A DNA stretch of 64,000 bases from Chara braunii (Eukaryota; Streptophyta; Charophyceae; Charales; Characeae): positions 4,358,395 through 4,422,394 of the forward strand of contig BFEA01000045.1 of assembly GCA_003427395.1 (NCBI GenBank). Reading direction: 5' to 3'. Shown piece after piece: positions 53,848 through 64,000 of this stretch (the stretch's first letter is position 1; the number at the start of each line of letters is the position of its first letter). Under the pieces are notes generated by a model. The model worked only from the letters and a program-made list of their open reading frames with translations, searched no databases and was not told the origin of the DNA. Position numbers and translations under genes: made by a program.

Positions 53848-54145
53848 CCTAACCTCTCATTGTCATGTTCATGCTTAATATGATGTTCCGATTGATCTTC
53901 CCTCTATGTGCATGTGGTTTCCATTAGTTATGGCTTCTCATTGTCATGCTCACACTTGGCATGGTGTTCCGATTGATCTTCCCTCTATGTGCATGTGCTT
54001 TCCATTAGTTATCGCTTCTCCTTGTCATGCTCACACTTGGCGTGGTGTTCCGGTTGATCTTCCCTCTATGTGCATGTGCTTTCCATTAGATCTAGCTTCT
54101 CATTGCTATGTTCATATGTGTTCGTACTTGGTTGATCTTTTGTTA
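53848..54145 (+). repeat. 81-bp minisatellite, about 3.5 copies
   Basis: Unit anchors 'gttccgattgatcttccctc' at 53885, 53966 and 54047 give a period of exactly 81 bp (27 codons). It is open in one frame as a Cys/His/Met-rich peptide repeat; coding is not supported by anything else. Confidence 0.9.
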
Positions 54146-54200
54146 TGGGATAGGTGACCGATATTTGGCTGCTACTACGGGTGGTGACTTGATTAGGATC

Positions 54201-54205
<5 letters not shown>

Positions 54206-54286
<81 letters not shown>
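54206..54286. repeat. (TC)n microsatellite
   Basis: About 40 TC units. Confidence 0.95.
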
Positions 54287-54288
<2 letters not shown>

Positions 54289-57240
54289 TACCTTTTCTCT
54301 TTTTCCCCTTCGTCACTCTTTCTCTCCTCGTTCACTTTGCCTCCCTCTCTCTTTTCCCCTCACTTGGCATATGACTAACCCCTCTCCTCACTTGGTACAT
54401 TGCTTGGGTGCGAACGGTAAGAAAAGATCAGACCTCACTTGGTGGAGAAAGAGGGCAAGGGGAGGGTAGCCGGTCCCTTGTGCCACCAAGAAGGCAAAGG
54501 AAAAAGGACGTTGGGAAAGTGAGGAAAGGAGGAGATCCGGAGAAAGTGAAATAGTAAGCAAGGTCAGTTTTGACTCAACCATTTCCTCGACTGCATGACT
54601 ATGAGAAGAGATAGGGCTGATTGAGCAACGAAAGAGAACAAAGAGCAGCCAAAGATTTTGAAAGGATAGGCATGTGGGAAGGGCTATGTGTTGACCCCCA
54701 ACGAGGGACTGTATGGATCTTCTTGCTTGTGTGGAATTGTGCAGGTGAGTGATGGCTAAAATGCCTTGAGCGGGATAGGGCCGAGAGGAACCGGGCACCA
54801 AGAGAGGAAGGGAAGAGGGACAAAAGGGGCTACGGGACCTTAGGCATAGAGCGAACCCATGGAAATGACTTTTGCGCTTGAGACTTTGAGTGTAAATGAG
54901 AGTGCAACCGTACCAAGGAAAATGTGATGTTGTGTGTGCATGCGTATGAGGGCCCCGAAAAGACTAAGGGGCCTACCTCAATAGGGTTGGAAGCTAATTG
55001 TGAGACCTGATGGATGCGTAAAGGCGAGGGGGAGGACGGCTGTGCCGCACCCCAATGACGCCATATAGCCACAATGCTTAGTGAAATGGTGCGCGGCCTA
55101 AGGATGACGCTTAGCCTACGCACAAGAGAAGAGAAACACTCAAAGAACCCTTGGACTGCCTGCGTATTGGAAGGAGCAATTGCATGAGAACACAACAAAG
55201 AATCAAAGAAAAAATCAGCGTTGAGGAACGACCAGCGAAACTACCACCCGGCGTGAGGGCTGAGCTACATCCCCAATGTCAAAGCTCCCTCGCGCGATGG
55301 CCTACCCCCATCCATCTCAAAGCACTAGGTGGGGGTGACCTCGGGACGAACAGCCCGCGCCCTAAGCATGAGCGTGGGCGGGCCGAGCCGACTGGGACCC
55401 GCAGTGGGGTCGACTAAGACTCGAAAGTCTATCGGGGTTTGGCCCTACAAAAATGGTGGAGCTGTCATGTATGGGTTAAATTGACCCTTGCGGTTCCGAT
55501 GGGGGCGCCCGACGCATTGAACGTGTACAACCCAAGATAAGGAAAATGGATTTGTGGTTGCTCTTTCCCTTGTGAGAAATCAGATTTGAGAGTGGTTGGG
55601 CGCATGTCATGTCTAGGCCTGGAGGTATAACATGCATGCTATGCACTTGATCAGCCTTTCCTTTGAGGAATGGCTTTAGCCCTCCTTCGTCCGGTGCCGG
55701 TGTTCGCCAGTCCGGGGAAGCCTTGGGCAAATCGCAGGTCGACCCTTCCTCTTCGTATGAAAGAAGGGCTCCGGTTACCTGGCAGGCGGTTGGTGTTTGG
55801 CTTAGGCCGGGTTCCAATGAAAATCCCGCGACGGAGTGATGCGACCGGACGGGTGCCCTTCTATTTTTCTTTGAGCCCAGAGGGCTCGTGCACTTTGCAC
55901 TTTTTTTGAAATGCTTGAAGGAACCAACATGAACACAACGGGTCATCGAGAAGGAACAATCCTACCCTATGAAAGGACAGACAAGTAAAGAGAAAGGGAA
56001 TGAAGGGAGTTGCTAGACTCCAAGGAAAACTAACTCACCCTTGAAGATTCTCACGAGAAGGAACCAACCACTATGTATGAAAGTAGGGGGAGTGACACTC
56101 ATTGTCCTGAGAGAAAATCTGAGAGTTATGGGTAGGAAGCGTTGGGTGCACCAAGGGAAAGGCACTTGTACTATGTGTGTCTCACTTGGAACTTGTGTTT
56201 GCATGATGGGATTCGAGCGTCCTGCCTTTCGGGAGGGAAGGATTGGCTTGCACCGGTCGGTGCGGGTTGCGAAACGGCGCTCTCTTTTTGCAGGTTGCCG
56301 TGTGTTCGGGTGTGGAGGTCAGGCCACCGAGCTGTCTGACGGGAGTTTGTCACGTCGGTTGATTAGTAGCATTTTCGTTCGAGCGGTGACGGGCTTTTGC
56401 TCGATGATCTGCCGGACGGGGTGCGAAATCTCCTCAGGCGGGGCTTAGCCTGTTGGCTGGCGGGGGGAGTACCACTACATGTGGACAAAGACGGAGCCTG
56501 GGAGAGGATTAGTAACTTCTCGTAGCATGGTTTGGGAAAGGCTGATTCTTGTCGGACCGATGAAAATGAATGCCCGGACGGCTGACTTTTGTCCCTGTAT
56601 GTAGGCACACGGGGTAACCCTCGGTGTCGGTATGGATGTGCAAGAGCGACAAGACGGGATGGGGTATTCTGGGTAAGGAAAGGGCTAACGTCTTGTCGGA
56701 GCCTAGGTACTGCGCTCGCGATGGTTGAGTTGTGCTTAAGGTATAGGATAAAACTCTACCGATAGTACCAACGGAGAGACCATATTGGGATGGCCGATGA
56801 GGAGATGACCGACCCATATGTGAGGTTGCCTGATTTTTTTTTATGTGTTCCCCCTCTGTAAAAATTGATTGAGCTGGGACCGTTGGACGAGACATATTTC
56901 TAAGTCTATCCTTCCCCCATCTAAGTCCACACGAGTGAGAGATGATCGGAAGGAAGGAGGATAGAGGTCAGTTGAAATGGAACCAAGAGAAAATGTGGGG
57001 AAATGGATGGCCCACCAAGGATATTGTGGGAAGAAGATACTTAGGAATGGGGAGGTAAATTAGGGAGACCTTGATGAGGGGTCTAAAAAAATTTTCATCT
57101 AGGGCGAGGATTGACCTGACCAAAAGGACCGGTTGGTGCTCTTTTTATGAAAACAGGGGTCGGGTGCTGAAAACGAGATGGCTCGATGGTTGCCTTCCCC
57201 GATCTATACCAGCAGCCCGAAAATGCCAGTAGATGTAAAG
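54287..57240. other. About 3 kb without a recognised gene
   Basis: Both strands carry open frames up to about 150 codons, none recognisable and none alike. It may be the LTR or leader of element F, but no TG...CA ends, primer site or direct repeat partner were found in the window. Confidence 0.4.
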
Positions 57241-58018
57241 GATGGGGTATCGGTCGTCCTCCCGGAAGATGGGACGTGAATGGACCTTGAACCAGCGTAT
57301 CAAACGACAATGCTGGAAGGGGAGGACACGTTTCTTTGGATAGAAACAGTATGGACTAATGTCATCTTGACGAGGTTGTCGCCAAGTTTAATGGATTTGG
57401 AATTCCGAGGGACAGTGGAAGCCCGGGGGTGAGTCTACTTGTCACAAGGTGGGGAAAATGCTATGGTCATAGAGTTGGCACTCGGAAATACGCTGGACGA
57501 ATTGTTTAGGAAGGCAGAAGCGGAGGTTGTGTGGGCTGCATGTCAGCGGAGGGAAATGGAAATGGAAAAGGTAGACGTACGGGTGGAACTTGGGGACAGA
57601 GGAAGCATGAGGCGGTGGAACTTGGGGACAGAGGAAGCATGAGGCGACCCGTCAGAACCATGCGATATGTGCTGCCTCCCTTCCTAGTGGATGCAGTTTT
57701 CGGAACTCAGAGCAGGCTGGTACGGATATGCCAGTCCATGACAAACCTCGGGCTACACCAATGCGCTAGGCAAGATTTTTTTCGGTTGTCGGTAGAGATG
57801 GGGCCGTTCGAGGGGAACTGGTCGGACGAGCTGGCCGAGATACTAGCTGCCTTAGCATAGACAATATCTTTGTCCCTAGCTTTGTGCATTGGGGGATAGT
57901 CTACAGGAATGTGGCAATAGGGGAAACGTTTCTGGATGGGGTAAGGGAGTTATACAACGAGGAGGACGACTTCAGTGATGAAGACAAAGGTGATGAGATG
58001 GAGGACTGTGACTTCTAA
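57241..58018 (+). pseudogene. Unknown tandem family, copy 1 (broken)
   Basis: Aligned piecewise to copy 4. SVVLPEDGT, GEDTFLWIETVWTN, VIELALGNTLDELFRK, then in another frame RYVLPPFLVDAVFG and FFRLSVEMGPFEGNWSDEL. The end is VAIGETFLDGVRELYNEED with a Glu/Asp-rich tail and TAA at 58016-58018. At least two TGA codons (near 57277 and about 57433) and three frame changes disable it. I do not recognise the family. The start is set by the alignment, not by an ATG. Confidence 0.6.
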
Positions 58019-58081
58019 GAGGGGTGGGGTAACTTAACTTAGGAAGGACGGGTGGCCTGACATTGTGCAGGAAGGGGGAAA

Positions 58082-58822
58082 ATGACTAGGGAAGAAAGGA
58101 TGATGGAATACACCTTCAAAGGTTGGGAACCACGGCGACTCAGAGGAGGGATAGAAATGCCTATACCGACAGAAAACGAGTGGAGGGGGACCACGTGCGA
58201 CTGGATTGGGTTTGAGGTTGTCCGGGACTTGTTATATGTATGGGTAGAACGGATTTGGAACCCGATAAGGGAAGAGGAAGGTTGGGATGATATAGCAGAA
58301 GGCAAGGTAGAGTCAGTCGGAACGATTGTCCTTTTCGAAGACGGGTGGCTGCACTATGTTAGCGATGGGACATGATCCGATGTGGCTTCTAGGGGATGCA
58401 GAGGCCCGAACCCGAAAAGAAGGCGAGCGGTTCGCCAACGAGGGATGGGACGAAGTTAGTAGCAGAGTTGTGATGGGAGGATGGAAGGAACTTAAGCCTC
58501 CTAGCCTACGGACAACGGCTTGGGTGCCAGAATTCATAGCCGAGTGGTTTGGGGGGTTTGAGCACATTTTAGAAGTAGGTGACTCCATGAGAAAGGTGTA
58601 TATAGAGTGTGCCTGGCTGAGGAGTTCTATAGGATCTCATTGAAATATGGGCCGTTCTACGGAGATAAAGCCGAGGAAGTCATCATCGTCCCAAGGATAG
58701 GCAAGTATGACCGTCTAGAGGTAGAGGCGGAGTCTTGGGACGCCATAGTTAGCCGGGAGGCGGCGGCCTCGCCCTCCTACGTAGACGATGTCTTACTGTT
58801 TGAGGTACAGTGGTTTGACTAA
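58082..58822 (+). pseudogene. Unknown tandem family, copy 2 (broken)
   Basis: Starts MTREERMMEYTFKGW. GIEMPIPTENEWRG, DLLYVWVERIWN and VGTIVLFEDGWLHY are in one frame. A frame change at about 58355 leads to GDAEARTRKEGERF, VVMGGWKELKPPS and WVPEFIAEWFGG. Another at about 58595 leads to EEFYRISLKYGPFYGDKAEEV and the C-terminus PSYVDDVLLFEVQWFD. All blocks occur in the same order as in copy 4. Function unknown. Confidence 0.65.
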
Positions 58823-59122
58823 ATGGGGCCGAGGGATCGAACACCACGGGGAGGCCGGAGTATGGAAGGTGCTTGTGAATTAAGGTGTAACATAAGAGAG
58901 GGGCGTGTACATTAGGCCACAGGAGGTGCGTGAGGGTCGAAACAAGGGGGAAATAGCAACAACCGGAAAAGGGGGGTGGAATTGTACGTGTATGGGGCGG
59001 GGATAGCGGCAAGAACCAGTGTACGATAAGTAGGGAGCGCTGAAAGACTAAAACACGAAAGGCATGGAATCTCGGTGGGTGCAGCAATCAGACTAAGGAA
59101 GCAGGAAAGGAGACATTTCGAG

Positions 59123-59915
59123 ATGGCCCAGCGAATGACATTCTGGGGGGATAGACCTCCCGGGATCCTGCCACCAAGAGTATCGGAAGGCAGGGTCGAA
59201 ATAAGCCTGCCGGCAAGAAATGCGGTAAGCAACCCGGAAATGGACTGGGTGGGGGTAGAGTTGGTGGAGGACACGGTATGCCTAGTAGTGGAGCTGGAAT
59301 GGCGTGCGAGAGGAGAATTCGGGGGCATAGATTTGGATCTCCCGGGGCGTGTACATGCGACAGGATCCTTACACCTGTCGGAAGAGGGATGGCGGACCTT
59401 TGGGATTGCCTTGGCTTCCGGGGATGACTCCGTACGAATGTTCGAAGGAGCATGGCAAATAACTTGGCGGGAGGGGTTTGAGTTCGCAGTCCCAGAACGA
59501 GACGACGTGACAGCCGAAGTAAGAGTTGCCGCGGCAGGAATCTTTGAGCTGCCCAATAAGGTCGTACGGATGAGTCTACCGCCCTTTCTGCTAAGACAAA
59601 TGGGAGGCGTAGAGCGAGTGGAGTAGGCGGTAGCTGCCATAACTAGGCTTAATTTCGACGGAACATTAATGTATCGGGAATACTATCGGGCCTTCCTGGA
59701 GATGGGGCTTTTTGAAGACGAACAGAGGCATGAAGTACTTTTGTATACTACAAGCTGCAGTAAATACCCTTCCAGGAGTTCCGCAAGTAAGTGATGAGGC
59801 CATGTGGAGAGCCATCAGGCGGGAAGTAGGCCGGGGATTGACCTACATATACGACCTTTACCGGCTGTACGAGCAGCCAAAGGAGGTTGCGGCTCCTAGG
59901 GATATGGAAGGATAG
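59123..59915 (+). pseudogene. Unknown tandem family, copy 3 (one stop, one frame change)
   Basis: Starts MAQRMTFWGDRPPG (an in-frame ATG also lies at 59075). GRVEISLPARN, EDTVCLVVELEWRAR, ATGSLHLSEEGWRTFGIALA, VRMSLPPFLLRQMGG, then a TAG at 59624-59626 and YYRAFLEMGLFEDEQRHEVL. A frame change near 59720 gives the C-terminal helix region ending PKEVAAPRDMEG. Of the three dead copies it is the best preserved. Confidence 0.7.
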
Positions 59916-60008
59916 TTGGACTAGAAAGGGAGAATGAGGATATAAAAGGTAAGGGGGCAGTAGGTGGACATTTACTGAGGGTTGGCTGTTACGCTTTCTA
60001 TGTGAACT

Positions 60009-60848
60009 ATGCAGGGATTCACCAAGGCAACAATGGCAGCAAGACGTGTGCGAATGGAACGCCTGCTCCGTGTGCGGATGGAACGCCAGCCCCGGGACCC
60101 CGGACCGCCCTGGAACAACGGCGAACGATGGGAAGTATCCCTCCCATCGAGTTCCAACTATCGGGGATTCGACGTAGAATGGCGGGCCGTAACTTTGGGC
60201 AGAGACACCGCCTTCATGTTGGTAGAATGTCGGTGGACGGGGATGAGAATCAACCGGGGACCTTGGGATGACTTATTTTCCAGTTTGGACGTTACCGGGA
60301 CCATGCATTTGCGCGAGATTGGCTGGCACTCGTTAGGGGTGGGAATAGCGCAAGGCCACGAGCTGGCTCCCATCTTTCGGAGGGCAGCCCGGGCGTTGAC
60401 ACGGGTAGGACAATCAGTCAGGGGAAGAAGAAACGTGGACTTACTTACCCGGGTGGAAATGGGAGGATGGAGGGAATTCAGGGCACCAACCACACCGCTG
60501 AGGTGCCGAGTTCCCCGTTTTATGATAGACCTCGTCTTCGGGAGCCTCGCGAGGGCGCGGGAGCTGGCAGACTCGGCGATAGTCTGGGTAGACCACTTCC
60601 CCACCATTACCATTGGGATGTTCTACGATGTCGCTGTGGAGCATGGGCCGTCTTGGGGAAACAGGGCCCACGAGTTACTGGAAGTCATCCACATCCTGAT
60701 GTTTAGGGTGCCACAGCTAGACTGGGCGGGATGCGAACACATAATCGAAAGGGAAATCGAGATAGGAGAGAGTTATTTAGCAGGGGTGGCTGAACTATTG
60801 GAGGAGCCTACCGAACCGGAAGGGCCGCGAGGGCGAGAACGGGACTAG
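60009..60848 (+). CDS. Unknown tandem family, copy 4 (intact)
   Basis: 279 codons uninterrupted, starting MQGFTKATMAARRV; the in-frame ATG at 60030 matches the start of copy 3 better. The N-terminal 30 residues are Arg-rich. Conserved between all copies are a strand-like block (WEVSLPSSSNYRG ... DTAFMLVECRWTG), TGTMHLREIGWHSLGVGIAQG, a short basic linker, VEMGGWREFRAP, CRVPRFMIDLVFG, FYDVAVEHGPSWGNRAHELLE and the C-terminal EIGESYLAGVAELLEEP. No signal peptide, membrane segment, zinc ligand set or enzyme motif was seen. It ends TAG at 60846. It lies 250 bp upstream of, and on the same strand as, gag F, so it may be an accessory gene of that element or of the host locus it invaded. I do not know its function. 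Confidence 0.7.
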   Translation: MQGFTKATMAARRVRMERLLRVRMERQPRDPGPPWNNGERWEVSLPSSSNYRGFDVEWRAVTLGRDTAFMLVECRWTGMRINRGPWDDLFSSLDVTGTMHLREIGWHSLGVGIAQGHELAPIFRRAARALTRVGQSVRGRRNVDLLTRVEMGGWREFRAPTTPLRCRVPRFMIDLVFGSLARARELADSAIVWVDHFPTITIGMFYDVAVEHGPSWGNRAHELLEVIHILMFRVPQLDWAGCEHIIEREIEIGESYLAGVAELLEEPTEPEGPRGRERD

Positions 60849-61101
60849 CACCCGCAGGCGGGCCAATAGGGCAGATCGAGTATAGTCCGCTACGTACAAA
60901 AGTTCGCCGATGGAAATAAGAAAGGGGCCTCGGACCCGGATGATTAAAAACCGCTGAAAAACAAAGAAGGGGGTAGATTCCCAATGGTTGTCGTGACCCT
61001 GAAGGTCGGAAAGGGAACCATGTCTTAGAAAGTAAGGGTCACTGATGCGAGGCGCAAACTAAGCCGAGACAGAAAAAAGGACCGCGGAGTACAAGGCAAG
61101 A

Positions 61102-62229
61102 TTGATTGAGGAAATGATGACTGGGAACGAAGAAGGCCCTCTGCTGGAGGAACCCCGGGACGAACGGAAAACCAGCCGAGGTGGGACTGGACAAGGGGAT
61201 AAAGGTAGTGACCGTGGGGGAACGCCGAGCAAAAGAAGGAAAAAGAGAGAGAACTCTCCGGGGATGGAAGCGGAAAAGGCTACGACCCCGCCAGCCATAG
61301 ATAGTAGAGCTAGCCGCCTGCCAACCACGCCAGCAGTAACACGAGGGTGCGAAGGACTCTGGAGCCTCAGGGAAGGAGTGTTGGGATGGTTTGACCCAGA
61401 AGGAACTACGAAGACCAGGGGGGTACCGAAGGCCGGCAAGGAAGGTCCGGATAACAATATGGCAGGCGAGGCCAGCAGCTCTCAGGGCGGCCTTAGGAAG
61501 ATAGTGTCGTCCCTCGCGCGAGCACTAAACAAAAATCAAGGCTACCAAGCGGACGCTAAGAAAAAGTTGACGTTTGATGGGGCGAACATCACATAATTCC
61601 TGATAGATTACGAGAATCTGGCCGCGCTTTTGAAATGGACCGAAGGAGAAAAGATGGACCACCTCGGGCAGCATGTGTCTTTGAGCCTAGGGCGGGACAT
61701 AATGGCCATTGTGGCCACGAGCCGGTCCTGGAAAGAAACCCAGGATGTGATGATGAGAAAATATCTGGCAGCAGAGAAGATGGCGACGGAGGCCGATTTA
61801 GCTGTAGTCCAGAGGAAGAACTTCGCAACGTACAATGACTTCCTACGGGAGTTTACTTTGGTAGCACTAAGAATCCCCGGGGTTATGGACCGAATAATGA
61901 GTAAGTATTTCCTCAGGCAGTTCTCCGAGTTCGACAAAGTCAAGATCCTGTCGGCTTACCAACAGACGAGCAAATTTGTAAACACTAGGGACGTTGATTT
62001 AAGTACGGTAACGGATCTGGTTGAAAAGACGGTAGTGACTGAGACATTGGCCTTGCTTAAGGAAGGGGAGGTCACAGATTTGACCGGAAGAACAGGCGAT
62101 AAGGTAAAGAAGGGGATTGAAAGTCTACATGGGAGGGTGCACGGAGTCGAGAATAAAATTGAAAGGATGGAGGGCGCGCTATTGGTTATGCAGGCGCAAG
62201 TATCCCGACCCGCCCTCCCTCCCCAGTAA
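61102..62229 (+). pseudogene. gag: gag of element F
   Basis: Starts MIEEMMTGNEEGPLLEEP; the first 130 residues are Lys/Arg/Gly/Pro-rich. The core follows: KLTFDGANIT, a TAA (61594-61596), FLIDYENLAALLKWTEGEK, SLSLGRDIMAIVATSRSW, KYLAAEKMATEADLAVVQ, FATYNDFLREFTLVALRI, and a coiled end. It parallels gag D in sequence and order. The frame is unchanged on both sides of the stop. Confidence 0.87.
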
Positions 62230-62910
62230 GCTGTGGTTCAGCCTATAGCCAACCGGGGATTCAGACGGAGAGATGCTGCTAATGAGCAATGCAAGTACTG
62301 CACCGCGATGGGACATTATGTGCGCGCGTGTCCAAAGCTCAACCATGATATCTTAAAAAGGAGATGCACCAGGTCATTAAAGGGAGAGATATTCGGACCA
62401 CAGGGAGAGCGGGTGAATTAGAACTCGCCAGGGGGAATGCGACGAGCCGTTATCATGCTCAATGGGTTAGAGATAGCGGCCATAGAAGCTAAGCCGGTGG
62501 CCGATATCATTTGGGATCAACTGCGGGGCCACGGGTCGCAAGTCAACTTTATTTTGGAAAACGACGGACGTGATAGGGTGAACGCAACCACTCGGCTAGG
62601 GACGGCTGGGAGAAGGATTATCCGTGACACCGTTATGGAGGAGGTTGCTGGAAGCTCCGAACCCCAGGCAGAGCCTGAGGCCGAGGAACCAGAGAAAGTC
62701 TATGGGAAGCCTAGGGAAGAGGAGCCTGCGGGCAAGGTTACCGCCGCTAAGAAGAAGTTTGGGTATCAAATCCCGATCTTAACCTTGCCTGATATCGACG
62801 ACACCCTTAGCAAGTTACTAGGAACCATGGTATCGGTGTCGTTTCAGACCATGCTGGAGGCTAGCCCTAGGTTGCTCAAAGGGCTTAGACAACTGTTGAC
62901 TCGGCGATGA
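62230..62910 (+). pseudogene. gag: Zinc knuckle and linker of Gag-Pol F
   Basis: In the same frame as gag, after a TAA at 62227-62229: CKYCTAMGHYVRACP (CCHC, 62290-62331), a TAG at 62419, then a linker with MRRAVIMLNGLEIAAIEAK, an acidic patch and FGYQIPILTLPDIDDTLSKL, up to a TGA at 62908-62910. The frame never shifts in these 1.8 kb; only point nonsense changes interrupt it. Confidence 0.8.
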
Positions 62911-64000
62911 GTAGAAATAGACGACAACCCCGAATTACCAGAAGAGGAAAGGGAGGAGGAAGCTCCGCAAGAAGTGGCTAACCTTCAAAGGAGTCGCGGG
63001 GACGTGGAGGACCTCGAGAAAGCCTTTGCAGACATCCGTTTGAGCTTGCCCGACCAAGAGGGCGGCGAGGTCATGAGGGCACCACCCGGGACAAAGCTTA
63101 GCTTTCATGCACTGCCCGTAGGGAAGCTGAAAATCCAGATCGGGACTCATCATACCGACGCATTGGTAGACGAGGGAGCAGAAATCACTCTCATAAGAAG
63201 AGATTTCGCAACGATCACGGGATGTACGGTAAACAAGGAAGTAACAGGGAGCATCCGGGGAGCTGGCGGGGAAATCCAGCTCGCTGGGTACGTCACGAAG
63301 TGCTGTAAAGGCAAGAGTCAAGGAGTCGATCTGGTCGTTTCAGTGGATGATCGTAATGGAGGAAATGGACCACGACATAATCCTCGAGAGACTGTGGTGC
63401 GCAAACGTAGAAATGATAGGCATGCACTTGCACGACGGCTCATACATGGTAGACATAGAGGACCCAGTGACCGGCCGGGGAGAGCTCCTCCGACTCCTTG
63501 GAATGGGAGGAGACCCCCCGAAGGGGAAATTGGCAACATGGTCGCCGTCGTTTGAGGATAGCACGCGAAAAAGGGCTTTCGGTCGGATGGAAGGTATGGG
63601 AGAAAGGGTAGAAATCATGATTGAGGAAGCATTCAACAAGGAGTGGATCAAGATGGGCCTGCCCCAGAAGAAGAGGAGGCAGAAGGACGAAGTCCTAGGT
63701 GTTATGGTAGCGGAAAAGGAGTCAGAAGTCGAACTTGGTGCTAGCCTGCCCAAGCAGAAAGAAGTACGCGTAGACGAGCGAGAAGTCGCACTCGAGATCC
63801 CCGATCTGTTACAACTCGTCAAGGCCCTCAGATACCACAAGGTAGGAGTGGACTCAGCGGCCTTGGCCAAGTTCGAAGGAGAAGTGCGAAAGGGATATTG
63901 CCTGAATGGGAAACTAGTTAGTATCCTACCACGAGTCGTAGAGGCGACGAGGGCAATTCCGACCGTTCATTTTTTAGGAGAAAGATCCCGGAAGGAAGTG
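62911..64000 (+). pseudogene. pol: Protease and start of pol of element F (runs off the window)
   Basis: Continues in frame from the linker: LSFHALPVGKLKIQIGTHH, then DALVDEGAEITLIRRDF (retropepsin first hallmark, D-E-G instead of D-S/T-G), SIRGAGGEIQLAGYV. A +1 frame change at about 63340 leads to MDHDIILERLWCANVEMIGM (second hallmark, Gly replaced) and a charged linker that is open to the last base. RT would follow beyond 64000. Confidence 0.8.

Noticed and set aside
56041-56448. 135-codon frame upstream of the tandem family as a fifth copy
   Set aside because: None of the family blocks is present.
57241-60848. Envelope-like gene of an LTR element
   Set aside because: It lies upstream of gag rather than after pol, and has no signal peptide, membrane segment or cleavage site.

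Overview
This window looks like a heterochromatin-like stretch of a large, repeat-rich plant genome (land plant or streptophyte alga; a charophyte such as Chara would fit, but nothing here proves the species). The evidence is as follows. There are several chromodomain-bearing Ty3/gypsy elements primed by initiator tRNA-Met. Long (GA)n/(TC)n microsatellites are common. A U6 snRNA-like sequence is fused behind a tRNA-like head, and one golgin-like coiled-coil exon ends at a splice donor. Isolated Ns and a 13-N gap show a draft assembly. Almost everything recognisable is mobile-element DNA in different states of decay; ordinary host genes are nearly absent. Layout. 1-2.3 kb: a probable coiled-coil (golgin GC3/GC4-like) exon, then a long palindrome and a (GA)n tract. 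2.3-23.7 kb: a nest of retroelements. A minus-strand chromovirus (A) has LTRs at 2683-3566 and 22834-23653. Its middle holds a second minus-strand LTR-leader-gag segment (A2). Its integrase is split by a plus-strand chromovirus (B, 3972-13785, 5-bp target duplication ATCAG). The 5' LTR of B in turn carries a solo LTR of the A family (5082-6063). Element B is nearly complete: LTR, tRNA-iMet primer site, gag, protease, RT, RNase H, integrase, chromodomain, polypurine tract, LTR. It appears to use a -1 frameshift between gag and pol. 24.1-27.2 kb: the 3' half of another A-family element (C). 27.2-28.2 kb and 49.8-50.8 kb: two copies of a ~1 kb TG-starting repeat (S). 28.25-28.5 kb: a tRNA-like head followed by a U6-like body. 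28.5-33.4 kb: no convincing genes. 33.4-34.6 kb: an array of 15 recognisable hairpin units, a hexanucleotide loop closed by stems that change in a compensatory way. 37.2-43.8 kb: a decayed plus-strand gag-pol (D). 44.0-46.4 kb: a long gag-like gene (E) interrupted by three in-frame TAG codons. 48-54.3 kb: low-complexity and hairpin-rich repeats and an 81-bp minisatellite. 57.2-60.85 kb: four tandem copies of a protein family I do not recognise, only the last intact. 61.1-64 kb: gag and protease of a plus-strand element (F) that runs off the window. How the parts work together. The retroelement genes follow the normal logic: gag for the particle, protease, RT-RNase H for cDNA, and integrase with a chromodomain-like tail for targeting. 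Most reading frames carry nonsense codons of the kind expected from deamination of methylated cytosine, so the copies have probably been silenced for some time. The strongest candidates for something undescribed are the covarying hairpin array at 33.4-34.6 kb and the tandem unknown family placed directly upstream of, and on the same strand as, the gag of element F.
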